Positions 1 to 14,369 of a stretch of 42,652 nt of DNA are shown piece after piece. Source of the DNA: Streptomyces tailanensis (lineage in GTDB: Bacteria > Actinomycetota > Actinomycetes > Streptomycetales > Streptomycetaceae). The notes beneath the pieces are model-generated. The model was not told where the DNA came from, ran no database searches, and saw only the letters and a list, made by a program, of their open reading frames with translations. Within the stretch, counting starts at the first letter, position 1. Each line of letters begins with the position of its first letter. The stretch covers positions 1 through 42,652 of the forward strand of contig NZ_VTHJ01000010.1 in NCBI RefSeq assembly GCF_008386495.1. Reading direction: 5' to 3'. The translations under genes were made by a program, and so were the position numbers.

Positions 1-40
1 GGGGGTCCCCCCGCTCGAGCGAAGCCGAGAGTGGGGGAGC
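1..40. repeat. Dispersed GGGGGTCCCCC...TGGGGGAG repeat at the contig edge
   Basis: The contig begins with GGGGGTCCCCC and ends the unit with GTGGGGGAG. The same terminal words frame the 34-bp unit at 10980-11013. Elements of this shape are common short repeats in Streptomyces genomes, and a contig break inside one is expected in short-read assembly. Here it lies in the open frame of the FAD-linked oxidase. Confidence 0.75.
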
Positions 41-988
41 GTGCCGGGCGCCGCGGGTGCTGTGCGGGGCTTTCACCACACCCCCTGGCGGCAGCAGTCC
101 GGGCGCCGCCTCCGCCGCCGCGCTCTCGTCGGCGTACGCCAGCACGGCCAGGGCACGCGCGCGGGGTGCCTCGACGAGTCGTACGGCCGCCTCCGTGAGC
201 ACCCCGAGCGTGCCCTCCGAACCGCAGAAGGAGCGGGCCACGTCCGCGCCCCTCTCGGGGAGCAGGGCGTCGAGCGCGTACCCCGAGATACGGCGGGGCA
301 GGTCGGGGAAGCCGGTGCGCAGCAGCGCCAACTCCCGCTCCACCAGGGGGCGGAGGCCGTCGGGTGCGCCCGCCCACTCCCGGCCGAGTCTGCGCGCCTC
401 GCCCCTCCCGTCGAGCACGGACAGCTGCCGTACACTGTCCGCCGTCGTACCCCAGGCCACCGAGTGCGAGCCGCAGGAGTTGTTGCCGATCATGCCGCCC
501 AGGGTGCAGCGGCTGTGCGTGGACGGGTCCGGGCCGAAGCGGAGGCCGTGCGGGGCGGCGGCCTCCTGGAGGCGGTCCAGGACGAGGCCCGGCTGGACCA
601 CGGCCGTACGCGCCTCGGGGTCGAGCGACACCAGCCGGTTCATGTGACGGGTGAAGTCCAGCACCACGCCCGTACCCGTGGCCTGCCCGGCGATCGACGT
701 ACCGCCGCCGCGCGCCACGACCGGCACGCCGTGCGCACGGCACACCGACAGTACGGCCGCCACGTCGTCCGCGTCCCGGGGCGCGACCACGCCGAGCGGC
801 ACCCGCCGGTAGTTGGACGCGTCCATCGTCATAAGCGCCCGCGCGGTCGCGCCGAAGTCGACCTCGCCGCCCACGGCCGCCACCAGGGCGGCCCGCAGAC
901 CGCCTACGTCCACGTCGCCGCCGGGCCCGGCCCGGCCCCCGGCCCGGCCCTCGTCCCCACGACTCGTCGTGCCCCCGAATTCCGTCAT
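1..988 (-). CDS. FAD-linked oxidase (FAD-binding/Fe-S oxidoreductase family), N-terminal part, runs off the contig
   Basis: The minus-strand frame opens with ATG at 988 and stays open to the contig edge, giving about 329 residues. Visible motifs are those of an FAD-binding PCMH (FAD_binding_4) domain: GGGTSIAGQATGTG, then FGPDPSTHSRCTLGGMIGNN followed by SCGSH, and SFCGSEGTLGVLTEA. This set is typical of the large (about 950 aa) glycolate/D-lactate-oxidase-like proteins that carry a C-terminal Fe-S domain, which is not present here. Such enzymes oxidise 2-hydroxy acids and pass electrons to the chain; the substrate cannot be read from sequence. After LLPPGG (about residue 295) the reading no longer resembles the family and enters the dispersed repeat at 1-40, so either a repeat sits inside the gene in frame or the contig end is chimeric. 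It is divergent from cvnA. Confidence 0.85.
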   Translation of the reverse strand, partial: MTEFGGTTSRGDEGRAGGRAGPGGDVDVGGLRAALVAAVGGEVDFGATARALMTMDASNYRRVPLGVVAPRDADDVAAVLSVCRAHGVPVVARGGGTSIAGQATGTGVVLDFTRHMNRLVSLDPEARTAVVQPGLVLDRLQEAAAPHGLRFGPDPSTHSRCTLGGMIGNNSCGSHSVAWGTTADSVRQLSVLDGRGEARRLGREWAGAPDGLRPLVERELALLRTGFPDLPRRISGYALDALLPERGADVARSFCGSEGTLGVLTEAAVRLVEAPRARALAVLAYADESAAAEAAPGLLPPGGVVKAPHSTRGARHAPPLSASLERGDP

Positions 989-1240
989 GGATCCAGCATG
1001 CCCCCGACCACTGACAGTGACCATTCGGTGACGGTCTCCGTCAGGCCCGTGGCGCTCACCGGGGACGTTGCACGGATTCCGGGGAGCTAACCGGAAACCG
1101 CCCGACTCAGGTCACGAACTCCCATATAGTGACGGCCAATTGAGCACCAGGTGTCGCTTCTCGTTCAGGAACCGACCGTGTTACCGAGGCCAGGAACCGA
1201 CTGCGTTACCGAGTTCAGAACCGACCGAGGACAGCAGCCC

Positions 1241-3168
<1,928 letters not shown>

Positions 3169-3172
<4 letters not shown>

Positions 3173-3669
3173 CCGGCACTGGCGCCACCGCCGACGACAG
3201 GCTCACCTGGCTCATGGAGGGTTTGCTGGAACGCACTCCGGGCGCCCGCCACGCGCTCGTGCTCTCCCGGGACGGCCTGAAGTTGTGCCGTACGCCCGAG
3301 CTGTCCGTGGACCAGGCCGACCAGCTCGCCGCGATCGCCGCCGGTATCCAGTCGCTGTCCCACGGGGCGTCCGTGGAGTTCGGCGACGGCAGTGGGGGCG
3401 TACGGTCGGCGATGGCGGAGTTCTACGGCGGGGTGCTGTTCATCGTGGAGGCGGGCGAGGGCGCGCACCTGGCCGTGGTCACGGACGAGGACGCGGACGC
3501 CGGGCTCGTGGGCCACAACATGAGTGAGCTGGTCGAACAGCTGGGCGCGCACTTGAGCGCACGCCCGCGCCGACCGTCGAGTACGGATGCGCACACGATC
3601 ATGTCGGCGACGACCGCCAACACCATCACGACGGCGACGATCACAACCATGGGGCCCCGTACGTCATGA
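3169..3669 (+). CDS. cvnB: Roadblock/LC7-domain protein CvnB
   Basis: 166 aa; ATG overlaps the cvnA stop (ATGA at 3169-3172), so the two are probably translationally coupled. Residues about 8-120 match the Roadblock/LC7 fold of conservon B proteins (TWLMEGLLERTPGARHALVL, then LSVDQADQLAAIAAGIQSLS, then GVLFIVEAGEGAHLAVV). In other conservons this protein binds the CvnD GTPase and the CvnA module. The C-terminus after about residue 130 is an unusual Thr/Ala/Ile-rich stretch (TANTITTATITTM) that extends beyond the domain core and looks disordered. Since no cvnD lies in this operon, any GTPase partner would have to come from another conservon. Confidence 0.9.
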
Positions 3670-3993
3670 GCCGCCCCGGAAGGGACGATTCGCCCGACCG
3701 GCTGTACACCCTCACCGGGGGACGCAGCCGTTCCGCGCCCGGAACCCCGTTCGACCTGGTGACCCTGGTCGTCGCCGAGTGCGATCCGGTGCCGGGCATG
3801 CAGTCGGAGCACACGACGATCCTGCGGCTGACGGAGCGGCCGACGGCGGTGGTGGAGATAGCCGCCGAGCTGGGGCTCCCGGTGAGCATCACCAAGGTCC
3901 TGCTCTCCGACCTCCTCACCGCGGGCCGGGTGAGCGCCCTGCAGCCGCACAAGGCCGCCATGATCGACCTCGACATCCTTGAGCAGGTACTAG

Positions 3994-4013
<20 letters not shown>
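3666..4013 (+). CDS. cvnC: DUF742 protein CvnC
   Basis: 115 aa; ATG at 3666 overlaps the cvnB stop by four bases. DUF742 family: FDLVTLVVAE, EHTTILRLTERPTAVVEIAA, then LLSDLLTAGRVSA, a winged-helix-like small domain that always sits third in conservons. Its exact molecular role is unknown; it is assumed to be part of the membrane complex with CvnA, B and D. The final codons (VLVGLRNL) are read in a second frame as the start of the next gene (TTG 3994), the same overlap normally used for cvnD, but here the gene that begins there is a P450. Confidence 0.9.
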
Positions 4014-6608
<2,595 letters not shown>

Positions 6609-6627
6609 TCACTCCCGTACGACGCTG

Positions 6628-6660
6628 AAGGGCGCCCGGTGACCATCACCGGGCGCCCTT
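6628..6660. terminator. Bidirectional hairpin terminator between serC and the aminopeptidase
   Basis: A perfect 15-bp stem (AAGGGCGCCCGGTGA / TCACCGGGCGCCCTT) with a 3-base loop lies between two convergent stop codons. Flanking A and T pairs give a short U-tract in both directions. Confidence 0.9.
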
Positions 6661-6680
6661 CGCGCGTCCTGAGGGCGTTG

Positions 6681-8297
6681 TCAGCCGCGGAAGCCGAGGA
6701 TGCCGTGCAGGGTGTCACCGCTCGTCGCGGCGGCCCCCGGTGCCGTGCTCAGCGTCGACTGCGCCGAGTTCTGCTGCGCGGCCTGCGGCTTCGGGTCGGG
6801 CAGCTTCTTGCAGACGGCGTCGACGTTGCCCTTGCCGCGGGGCACCTTGCCGTTGCTGAGGTACGTCGCCAGGTACTTGTCGAGGCAGGTGTTGCCGCTC
6901 AGCGTGATGCCGTGGTTGCCGCCGCCCTGTTCGACGACCAGGCTGGACTTCTTGAGCAGCTTGTGGACGGTGACGCCGCCCTGGTACGGGGTGGCCGCGT
7001 CGCCCGTCGCCTGGAACAGCAGTACCGGCGGCAGCTTGGAGTTGGCGACGTTCACCGGCTTCAGCGACTTCGTCGGCCAGAACGCGCACGGCGCGTTGTA
7101 CCAGGCGTTGTTCCAGGCCATGAACGGCGCCTTCTTGTGCACCGCCCAGTTGTCCTTGGTCCACTTCTTCCAGTCGCGCGGCCAGGACGCGTCACGGCAC
7201 TGCACCGAGGTGTAGATGCTGTAGCCGTTGTCGCCGGAGGAGTCGACGGCGGCGAAGTTCTCGTACGACTCGACCAGCGGGGCCTCGTCCTTGTCGTTCA
7301 CGTAGGCCGCGAACGCCTCGGCGAGGTAGGGCCAGTAGCCGTTGTAGTACCCACCCGGGATGAAGGTGTCCTCCAGCTCGGAGACGCCCACCTTTCCGCC
7401 CGCGGGCTTCTTGGCGAGGGCCGCCCGCATGGCGTACCACTTGGCCTCGATCTTGGCGGGGTCGGTGCCGAGCTTGTAGGTGGAGTTGTACTTGGCGACC
7501 CACTTCATGAACGCCTTGTGGCGCTTGTCGAAGGCGTAGTCCTGGTCGAGGTTGTCCTCGTACCAGACACCCGTCGGGTCGACGATCGAGTCCAGCACCA
7601 GACGCCGCACCCGCTCGGGGTACAGCTTGGCGTAGACCGCGCCGAGGTAGGTGCCGTACGAGTAACCGAAGTAGTTGATCTTCTTCGCGCCGAGGGCCTT
7701 CCGGATCGAGTCCAGGTCCTTCACGGCACTGATCGTGTTGATGTACGGCAGGACGTCCTTGTACTTCGTGCCGCAGGACTTGGCGAAGGCCTTGGCACGC
7801 GAGACGTTGGCCTTCTCGATCGCGGACGTGCTGGGCACAGAGTCCGGGCGCACCGGGTTGAAGTACCCCGGCTTGCAGTTCAGGGCGGGCTTGCTGGCAC
7901 CCACTCCGCGCGGGTCAAAACCGATGACGTCGTACTGGGCCGCCACCTTCTTCGGCAGCGAGGAGGCGACGAATCCGGCCAGCGTCAGACCGCTGCCGCC
8001 GGGGCCTCCGGGGTTGACCAGCAGCGGGCCCTGGTACGTCTTCGACGTGTGCGGCACGCGCGACAACGCCAGCGTGATCTTCTTCCCGCTCGGCTTCGCG
8101 TAGTTGAGCGGCACCTTCACCGACGCGCACTGGAGCGTCGGGTATTGGTCCGTGGCGCACTTCTTCCAGGTGACCTTCGCGGCGGCTGCCTGGACGGTGT
8201 TCGCGGAGTGCGACGCGCTGGCGTTGGCGGGGACGGCGGTGAGCGTCCCGGCCAGGACAACGCCGGCGCCGCACAGCACGGCTGCGCTTCTTCTCAT
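6681..8297 (-). CDS. tap: Secreted tripeptidyl aminopeptidase (peptidase family S33)
   Basis: 538 aa from ATG 8297, with GAGAG upstream. Signal peptide: MRRSAAVLCGAGVVLAGTL then AVPANASA. An alpha/beta-hydrolase domain follows with the oxyanion segment NPGGPGGSG, FDPRGVG, and nucleophile elbow GYSYGTYLG (Ser213 of the precursor). The acid is in QATGDAATPY and the catalytic His in GGGNHG; the C-terminal third is the TAP-like domain, ending in an Ala/Gln/Ser-rich tail. This matches the S. lividans Tap family, extracellular enzymes that remove tripeptides from protein N-termini. It feeds on proteins outside the cell and is probably growth-phase regulated. The 5' region has a leader hairpin and a 21-bp dyad (listed separately). 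Confidence 0.92.
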   Translation of the reverse strand: MRRSAAVLCGAGVVLAGTLTAVPANASASHSANTVQAAAAKVTWKKCATDQYPTLQCASVKVPLNYAKPSGKKITLALSRVPHTSKTYQGPLLVNPGGPGGSGLTLAGFVASSLPKKVAAQYDVIGFDPRGVGASKPALNCKPGYFNPVRPDSVPSTSAIEKANVSRAKAFAKSCGTKYKDVLPYINTISAVKDLDSIRKALGAKKINYFGYSYGTYLGAVYAKLYPERVRRLVLDSIVDPTGVWYEDNLDQDYAFDKRHKAFMKWVAKYNSTYKLGTDPAKIEAKWYAMRAALAKKPAGGKVGVSELEDTFIPGGYYNGYWPYLAEAFAAYVNDKDEAPLVESYENFAAVDSSGDNGYSIYTSVQCRDASWPRDWKKWTKDNWAVHKKAPFMAWNNAWYNAPCAFWPTKSLKPVNVANSKLPPVLLFQATGDAATPYQGGVTVHKLLKKSSLVVEQGGGNHGITLSGNTCLDKYLATYLSNGKVPRGKGNVDAVCKKLPDPKPQAAQQNSAQSTLSTAPGAAATSGDTLHGILGFRG

Positions 8298-8326
8298 GGA
8301 GTTCTCTCGCAACGGTGAGGGGGGTT

Positions 8327-8353
8327 CACGGGCCGCGAGGTACGCGGCCCGTG
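8327..8353 (-). promoter_or_regulatory. Leader hairpin upstream of tap
   Basis: CACGGGCCGCG (8327-8337) pairs perfectly with CGCGGCCCGTG (8343-8353) across a 5-base loop, ending 29 bases before the tap start codon. It would form in the mRNA leader and could affect stability or translation. No riboswitch family is recognised. Confidence 0.6.
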
Positions 8354-8391
8354 CCGCATGGTTCCGGAAGAGCACGCCACACAAAGACTTA

Positions 8392-8412
8392 TTCGACCAA
8401 GACTTGACCGAA
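8392..8412 (-). promoter_or_regulatory. Putative operator dyad in the tap promoter region
   Basis: A 21-bp near-palindrome with arms TTCGnnCAAG and CTTGnnCGAA separated by one base. Position and size fit a dimeric repressor site in the AT-richer stretch upstream of tap; the regulator is not identified. Confidence 0.5.
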
Positions 8413-8495
8413 TCGAGTCATTGTTTACTCTCAAATGGCTCATAGAAAGGGGCAGTTGTATCAAAACGGGACATGCCCCCAGCCCCCGACGATGA

Positions 8496-8522
8496 GGGCG
8501 CCCTGCGAGCACCCGGGCGCCC
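8496..8522. terminator. Hairpin downstream of the cellulase gene
   Basis: Two copies of the self-complementary word GGGCGCCC (8496-8503 and 8515-8522) flank an 11-base loop, 16 bases past the cellulase stop on the minus strand. This is consistent with an intrinsic terminator, though no long U-tract follows. Confidence 0.6.
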
Positions 8523-8538
8523 CCATCTCACGCCGCGG

Positions 8539-11139
<2,601 letters not shown>

Positions 11140-11218
11140 TACTGCTTCATTTGTTGGCCATGGCTGGCCGGAGTATCCCTCGTCAGGGTGAACGGGGCCG
11201 GTTACCGGGATTCCGCGG

Positions 11219-11977
11219 GTGCAGGAACGCATGATTGGTACTGGCAACCGGGTTCGTGAGCCGGAGGGGAAGGGGTGGCCGGTGGCGCGTCAGCGTGGGA
11301 GGAAGCGTGCGTTGCGTACGATCGCAGCCCCGTTCACCGTGGCCGCGCCCCCGGGTGCCCGGATCCGGGACCGGCTGCGTGTCGATGCCCCGGATCAGAA
11401 GGTCCTCACCCTGGTCGGGCAGCATCTCGGCCGTCATCAGCGGGCCGATCTCACCGAGCGCATCTCGATCGGCCTGGTGGCGGTGAAGGACAACCGGCGG
11501 GCCGAGCGGAAGAAGAACCTGACAGCGGTGTCGTCGTCCCGCTGGGCGGGGGCGATGACCCGCACCAGCGAGGACCAGTACCAGCTCAGCATGCGCTGCC
11601 TGTACGACGAGCGTGCCGGGCTCCGGCGCGCCATCGCAAAGATCACCCGTCGTCTCGCGGTGCCGTGCGGGCAGCGCACGGGCCGGGTGCGCGGCTACCG
11701 GGACCAGGGCGAACGCTTCAACAAGCAGCAACGTCTGCAGGCCCTTCAGGCCCGTCTTGCCGTGGTCGAGCAGCGCATCACCGAGGGCCGGCCGCCGGTG
11801 GTCATGGGTGGCCGCCGTACGGCGAGGATGCGGCACAACCTGGCCCATGCGCAGCTCACGGCCGAGGACTGGCGCAGGCGGTGGGATGCGGCCCGGCTGT
11901 TCCTGACCGCGGACGGCGAGTCCGGTGCCCCGCACGGCAACTACACCATCACGGTCGACCCGGCGGAGGCAGCGTGA
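11219..11977 (+). CDS. TnpB-like protein, N-terminal half (separate frame)
   Basis: 252 aa from GTG 11219 (an internal ATG lies at 11231). It contains the N-terminal helical region of the long actinobacterial TnpB family: ARQRGRKRALRTIA, RIRDRLRVDAPDQKVLTLVG, SSRWAGAMTRTSEDQY, then QGERFNKQQRLQALQARLA, GGRRTARMRHNLAHAQL and WRRRWDAARLFLTADGESG. In relatives this runs straight into the RuvC part within one protein of about 560 aa. Here the frame stops at TGA 11975-11977 just after TITVDPAEAA, and the next frame opens with GTG at 11974 (GTGA overlap). It is either a natural split with coupled translation or a single-base frameshift. Function alone unknown; it would hold part of the guide-RNA/DNA-recognition lobe. 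Confidence 0.75.
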   Translation: MQERMIGTGNRVREPEGKGWPVARQRGRKRALRTIAAPFTVAAPPGARIRDRLRVDAPDQKVLTLVGQHLGRHQRADLTERISIGLVAVKDNRRAERKKNLTAVSSSRWAGAMTRTSEDQYQLSMRCLYDERAGLRRAIAKITRRLAVPCGQRTGRVRGYRDQGERFNKQQRLQALQARLAVVEQRITEGRPPVVMGGRRTARMRHNLAHAQLTAEDWRRRWDAARLFLTADGESGAPHGNYTITVDPAEAA

Positions 11978-12984
11978 CCATCGTGCTGCCCGAACCGCTC
12001 AGGCATCTCGCGAACCAGCCGCGCGGCCGCTACCGGCTGACCTGCACCGTCACCTTCTCCCACCGCAGGCAGGAGTGGCTGGACCGCGCCTGCGCCAACC
12101 GGTCCGTGCGCTACGACATCGTCCACGACCCCGTACGCGACCGCTGGTACTGCGACGCCTCATGGTCAGCAGCGAAGACGACGCCGCCCTCGCCGCAGGA
12201 GATCCGGGCGGCAGGCAGGCGCCTGCTCGCGGTCGACCTCAACGCCGACCACCTCGCCGCCTGCGTGCTCGACGTGCACGGCAACCCACTCGGCGAACCC
12301 CTCACGGTGCCGCTGGAGTTGACCGGCACCGCCTCCCGGCGGGACGGCAGACTACGGGCAGCTGTCACCTCACTGATCCAGCTGGCCCAGGCACACGGCT
12401 GTACCGGGTTCGTGATCGAGAACCTGGGCTTCACCGACGCCAGGCAGACCGGCCGGGAGACGATGGGCCGCGGCCGGCGCGGCAAGGCCTTCCGCCGCAC
12501 GGTGGCCGGTATCCCCACCGCCAGGTTCCGGGAACGGCTGCGCGGCATGACCTACCACCACGGGCTGGTCGTCATCGCCGTCGACCCGGCCTACACCTCC
12601 CGCTGGGGCGCCCAGCACTGGCAGGCACCACTCAACGACAAATCGAAGACCACCGTCACCCGGCATCACGCGGCCGCGGTGGCGATCGGACGACGCGCCC
12701 TAGGGCATCGGATCCGGCGTCGGCCAGGTGTGACCGCTTCCGACCGGAGGATCGGACAGCGGAGAGCTACCGGCCAGACCGCATTCGACCCCAGGGCGCG
12801 CGGGACCACGAGCCCACCCAGGATCACAGGCACGCCCCACCAGGGCGGCAAGACCTGCCGGAGCCGAAGTGACCAGCTCGTGCTGTTCCCCGCGCCCAGG
12901 ACCGTTCGGGGTGCCCCCGGCGCCAGACACCTCACACCTGGCCCGGAATGTGCTGATGCGGCCAACACCGGCCAACAACACTAG
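11974..12984 (+). CDS. TnpB-like RuvC nuclease, C-terminal half
   Basis: 336 aa from GTG 11974, overlapping the previous stop by four bases. The sequence resumes exactly where the family does (VTIVLPEPLRHLANQPRGRY). RuvC-I is LLAVDLNADHLAACVLD with Asp88; RuvC-II is FVIENLGF with Glu149; the third motif is RHHAAAVAIGRRALGHRIRRR, with His231/His232 where classical TnpB has an Asp (DxNAAxN). No CxxC zinc finger is seen between motifs II and III; the segment there is AYTSRWGAQHW. The last 90 residues are low in recognisable structure and overlap the region where a TnpB guide (omega) RNA would be encoded. In working TnpBs this lobe cuts DNA under RNA guidance; activity here is uncertain. Confidence 0.78.
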   Translation: MTIVLPEPLRHLANQPRGRYRLTCTVTFSHRRQEWLDRACANRSVRYDIVHDPVRDRWYCDASWSAAKTTPPSPQEIRAAGRRLLAVDLNADHLAACVLDVHGNPLGEPLTVPLELTGTASRRDGRLRAAVTSLIQLAQAHGCTGFVIENLGFTDARQTGRETMGRGRRGKAFRRTVAGIPTARFRERLRGMTYHHGLVVIAVDPAYTSRWGAQHWQAPLNDKSKTTVTRHHAAAVAIGRRALGHRIRRRPGVTASDRRIGQRRATGQTAFDPRARGTTSPPRITGTPHQGGKTCRSRSDQLVLFPAPRTVRGAPGARHLTPGPECADAANTGQQH

Positions 12985-13056
12985 GAACGGTTGCAGCGGA
13001 TTCTGGACGGGCTGGAGGTGCTGGTCGTCCGGCGGGCCGGGGGTCGTGTGTGTAGA

Positions 13057-14079
13057 TCACGACGACGGTCGGCGTGCGCGTTTGAGGCCCCATACGACGA
13101 CGACCGCCCCGGCGAGCGCGAGTGCTCCGACCTTGACGCCGGAGCTGACACCCTCGCCGTCCGCCTGCGCGGTGTCCGAGCCGCCGTCGCCGTCGCCGGA
13201 GGAGGAGTCGGAGCCGCCGCCGGCCGAGCCGTCGCCCGGTACGTCGCGGGCCACGACCGAGCTGCCCTGGCCCTCACTGCCGTACATGATCTTGGAGCCG
13301 TCGGTGGTGAAGGTCAGCGACTCCCCCTGCCGTTGCAAGGGCACATGCAGCCGCTCGACCTTCTTGATCTTGCCGTCGTTCCAGTCGTAGAGGATGCCTC
13401 CGAAGTAGGCGCGCAGGGCGAGTTGCTTGCCGTCGGGCGAGAACGCGCCGTCGGTGACCTCCAGGTCGGGGACGGAGGCGACGCGCTTGAAGACGTTCGT
13501 GCCGGAGGCGGAGAGTTCGGCGGGGCCCTCGTACAACGACCCCCCGTTCTCGTTCTTGTCGGCGATGTACACCCGCCCCGTCTTCGGATGCACCATCAGC
13601 GCCTCCGCGTCCCGCGCCCCGTCCTCGTACTTCACCACGTACTGCGTGGCCCGGATCGTCTGGTCCTTCAGCTCCTTCGGCTCCGGGAGGTCGTAGATCC
13701 ACACGTACGCCCAGGTTCCGCCGAGATTGTCGCCGATGTCACCGACGTAGAGGTGGTTGTCCGGGCCGATCGAGATCGCCTCGACGTCACGCGGCGTGCC
13801 GACACCGGTCAGCGTGACGGTGGCGACGGTCTCCCCCGTCTTGCTGTCGACGGCGTAGAGGTACGCCCCGTCGTCGCTGTCGTTGTGGGTCCAGTAGACC
13901 CCCGGGTGCTGACGGGAGGCGGCGAGCCCGCTGGACTCGGTGATCCCCGGGTCCTTCATCGTGAACCCTTCGTCGCCGTCATCGGCGACCGCGGGGGGCG
14001 CCGCCACGGCGGCGAACAGGATCACGGAGAGCGCGGCCAGGCCCGCGAGGCCTGTGCGGAGGGGGTGTGGACGGCGCAT
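13057..14079 (-). CDS. Secreted, membrane-anchored beta-propeller-like protein
   Basis: 340 aa from ATG 14079. A signal peptide (MRRPHPLRTGLAGLAALSVI, cleavage near AVADDG) is followed by a repeat-rich domain with propeller-like blades: SSGLAASRQHPGVYWTHNDS, YLYAVDSKTGETVATVTL, VEAISIGPDNHLYVGDIGD, LMVHPKTGRVYIADKN, TDGAFSPDGKQLALRAY, SLTFTTDGSKIMYGSEGQ. The last part is a Ser/Gly/Asp-rich spacer and one membrane helix (VGALALAGAVVVVWGLK) with a basic tail, so the protein is exported and held on the outer face of the membrane. It resembles esterase-like-phytase or SMP-30-type propellers, but no catalytic residues can be assigned. No operon partner. Confidence 0.85.
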   Translation of the reverse strand: MRRPHPLRTGLAGLAALSVILFAAVAAPPAVADDGDEGFTMKDPGITESSGLAASRQHPGVYWTHNDSDDGAYLYAVDSKTGETVATVTLTGVGTPRDVEAISIGPDNHLYVGDIGDNLGGTWAYVWIYDLPEPKELKDQTIRATQYVVKYEDGARDAEALMVHPKTGRVYIADKNENGGSLYEGPAELSASGTNVFKRVASVPDLEVTDGAFSPDGKQLALRAYFGGILYDWNDGKIKKVERLHVPLQRQGESLTFTTDGSKIMYGSEGQGSSVVARDVPGDGSAGGGSDSSSGDGDGGSDTAQADGEGVSSGVKVGALALAGAVVVVWGLKRARRPSS

Positions 14080-14165
14080 GCCCTCAACCCTGCCATGTCG
14101 CTCTGCTGGGTGGGGTGGGGGAGCGCCATTGGGGGAGGGGTTGTGGTCGGGCGCGGGTTTGTTGT

Positions 14166-14280
14166 GGCTGGTCGCGCAGTTCCCCGCGCCCCCTTTGGGG
14201 CGCGGCCCCGCTGATCGGTGGCTGTGATGTGGCGGCGCGGCCGGGGCGCGTCGCCCGCCGCGGGGCGCGACAAGCGGACA
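14166..14280. repeat. Dispersed Streptomyces palindromic repeat, copy B (degenerate)
   Basis: Contains GGTCGCGCAGTTCCCC, then a hairpin CCGCGCCCC / GGGGCGCGG (14184-14192 and 14197-14205), and at the right CCGCCGCGGGGCGCGACAAG. The middle is diverged. It lies in the 290-base gap between two divergent genes, which otherwise shows no feature I can support. Confidence 0.7.
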
Positions 14281-14369
14281 ACCACGCCCATGCGGCCCAC
14301 CACGTGGCGATGTTCACAGCGCCGGGATGACCGACTTTCCCATACCGACCGGTAGCGATCGTTCATGAT

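Larger units (their letters stand above)
11219..12984 (+). mobile_element. Solitary TnpB-type IS200/IS605-family element, ends not resolved
   Basis: The two overlapping frames below together make one actinobacterial TnpB-like protein. No tnpA (HUH transposase) is present, so it is an IS1341-like solitary element. A small GGCCA/TGGCC hairpin at 11156-11169 lies on the left. I could not define either end; target-site and guide-RNA boundaries would need comparison with an empty site. It lies between the permease remnant and an unrelated gene. Confidence 0.7.

Noticed and set aside
11974..11977. Programmed -1 frameshift in tnpB
   Set aside because: The junction (GCAGCGTGA) has no slippery heptamer and no clear stimulatory hairpin, so coupling or an indel is favoured, though not proven.
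11219..12984. TnpB element as a CRISPR-Cas12 system
   Set aside because: There is no repeat array, no cas1/cas2, and the protein has the length and layout of the actinobacterial TnpB family.
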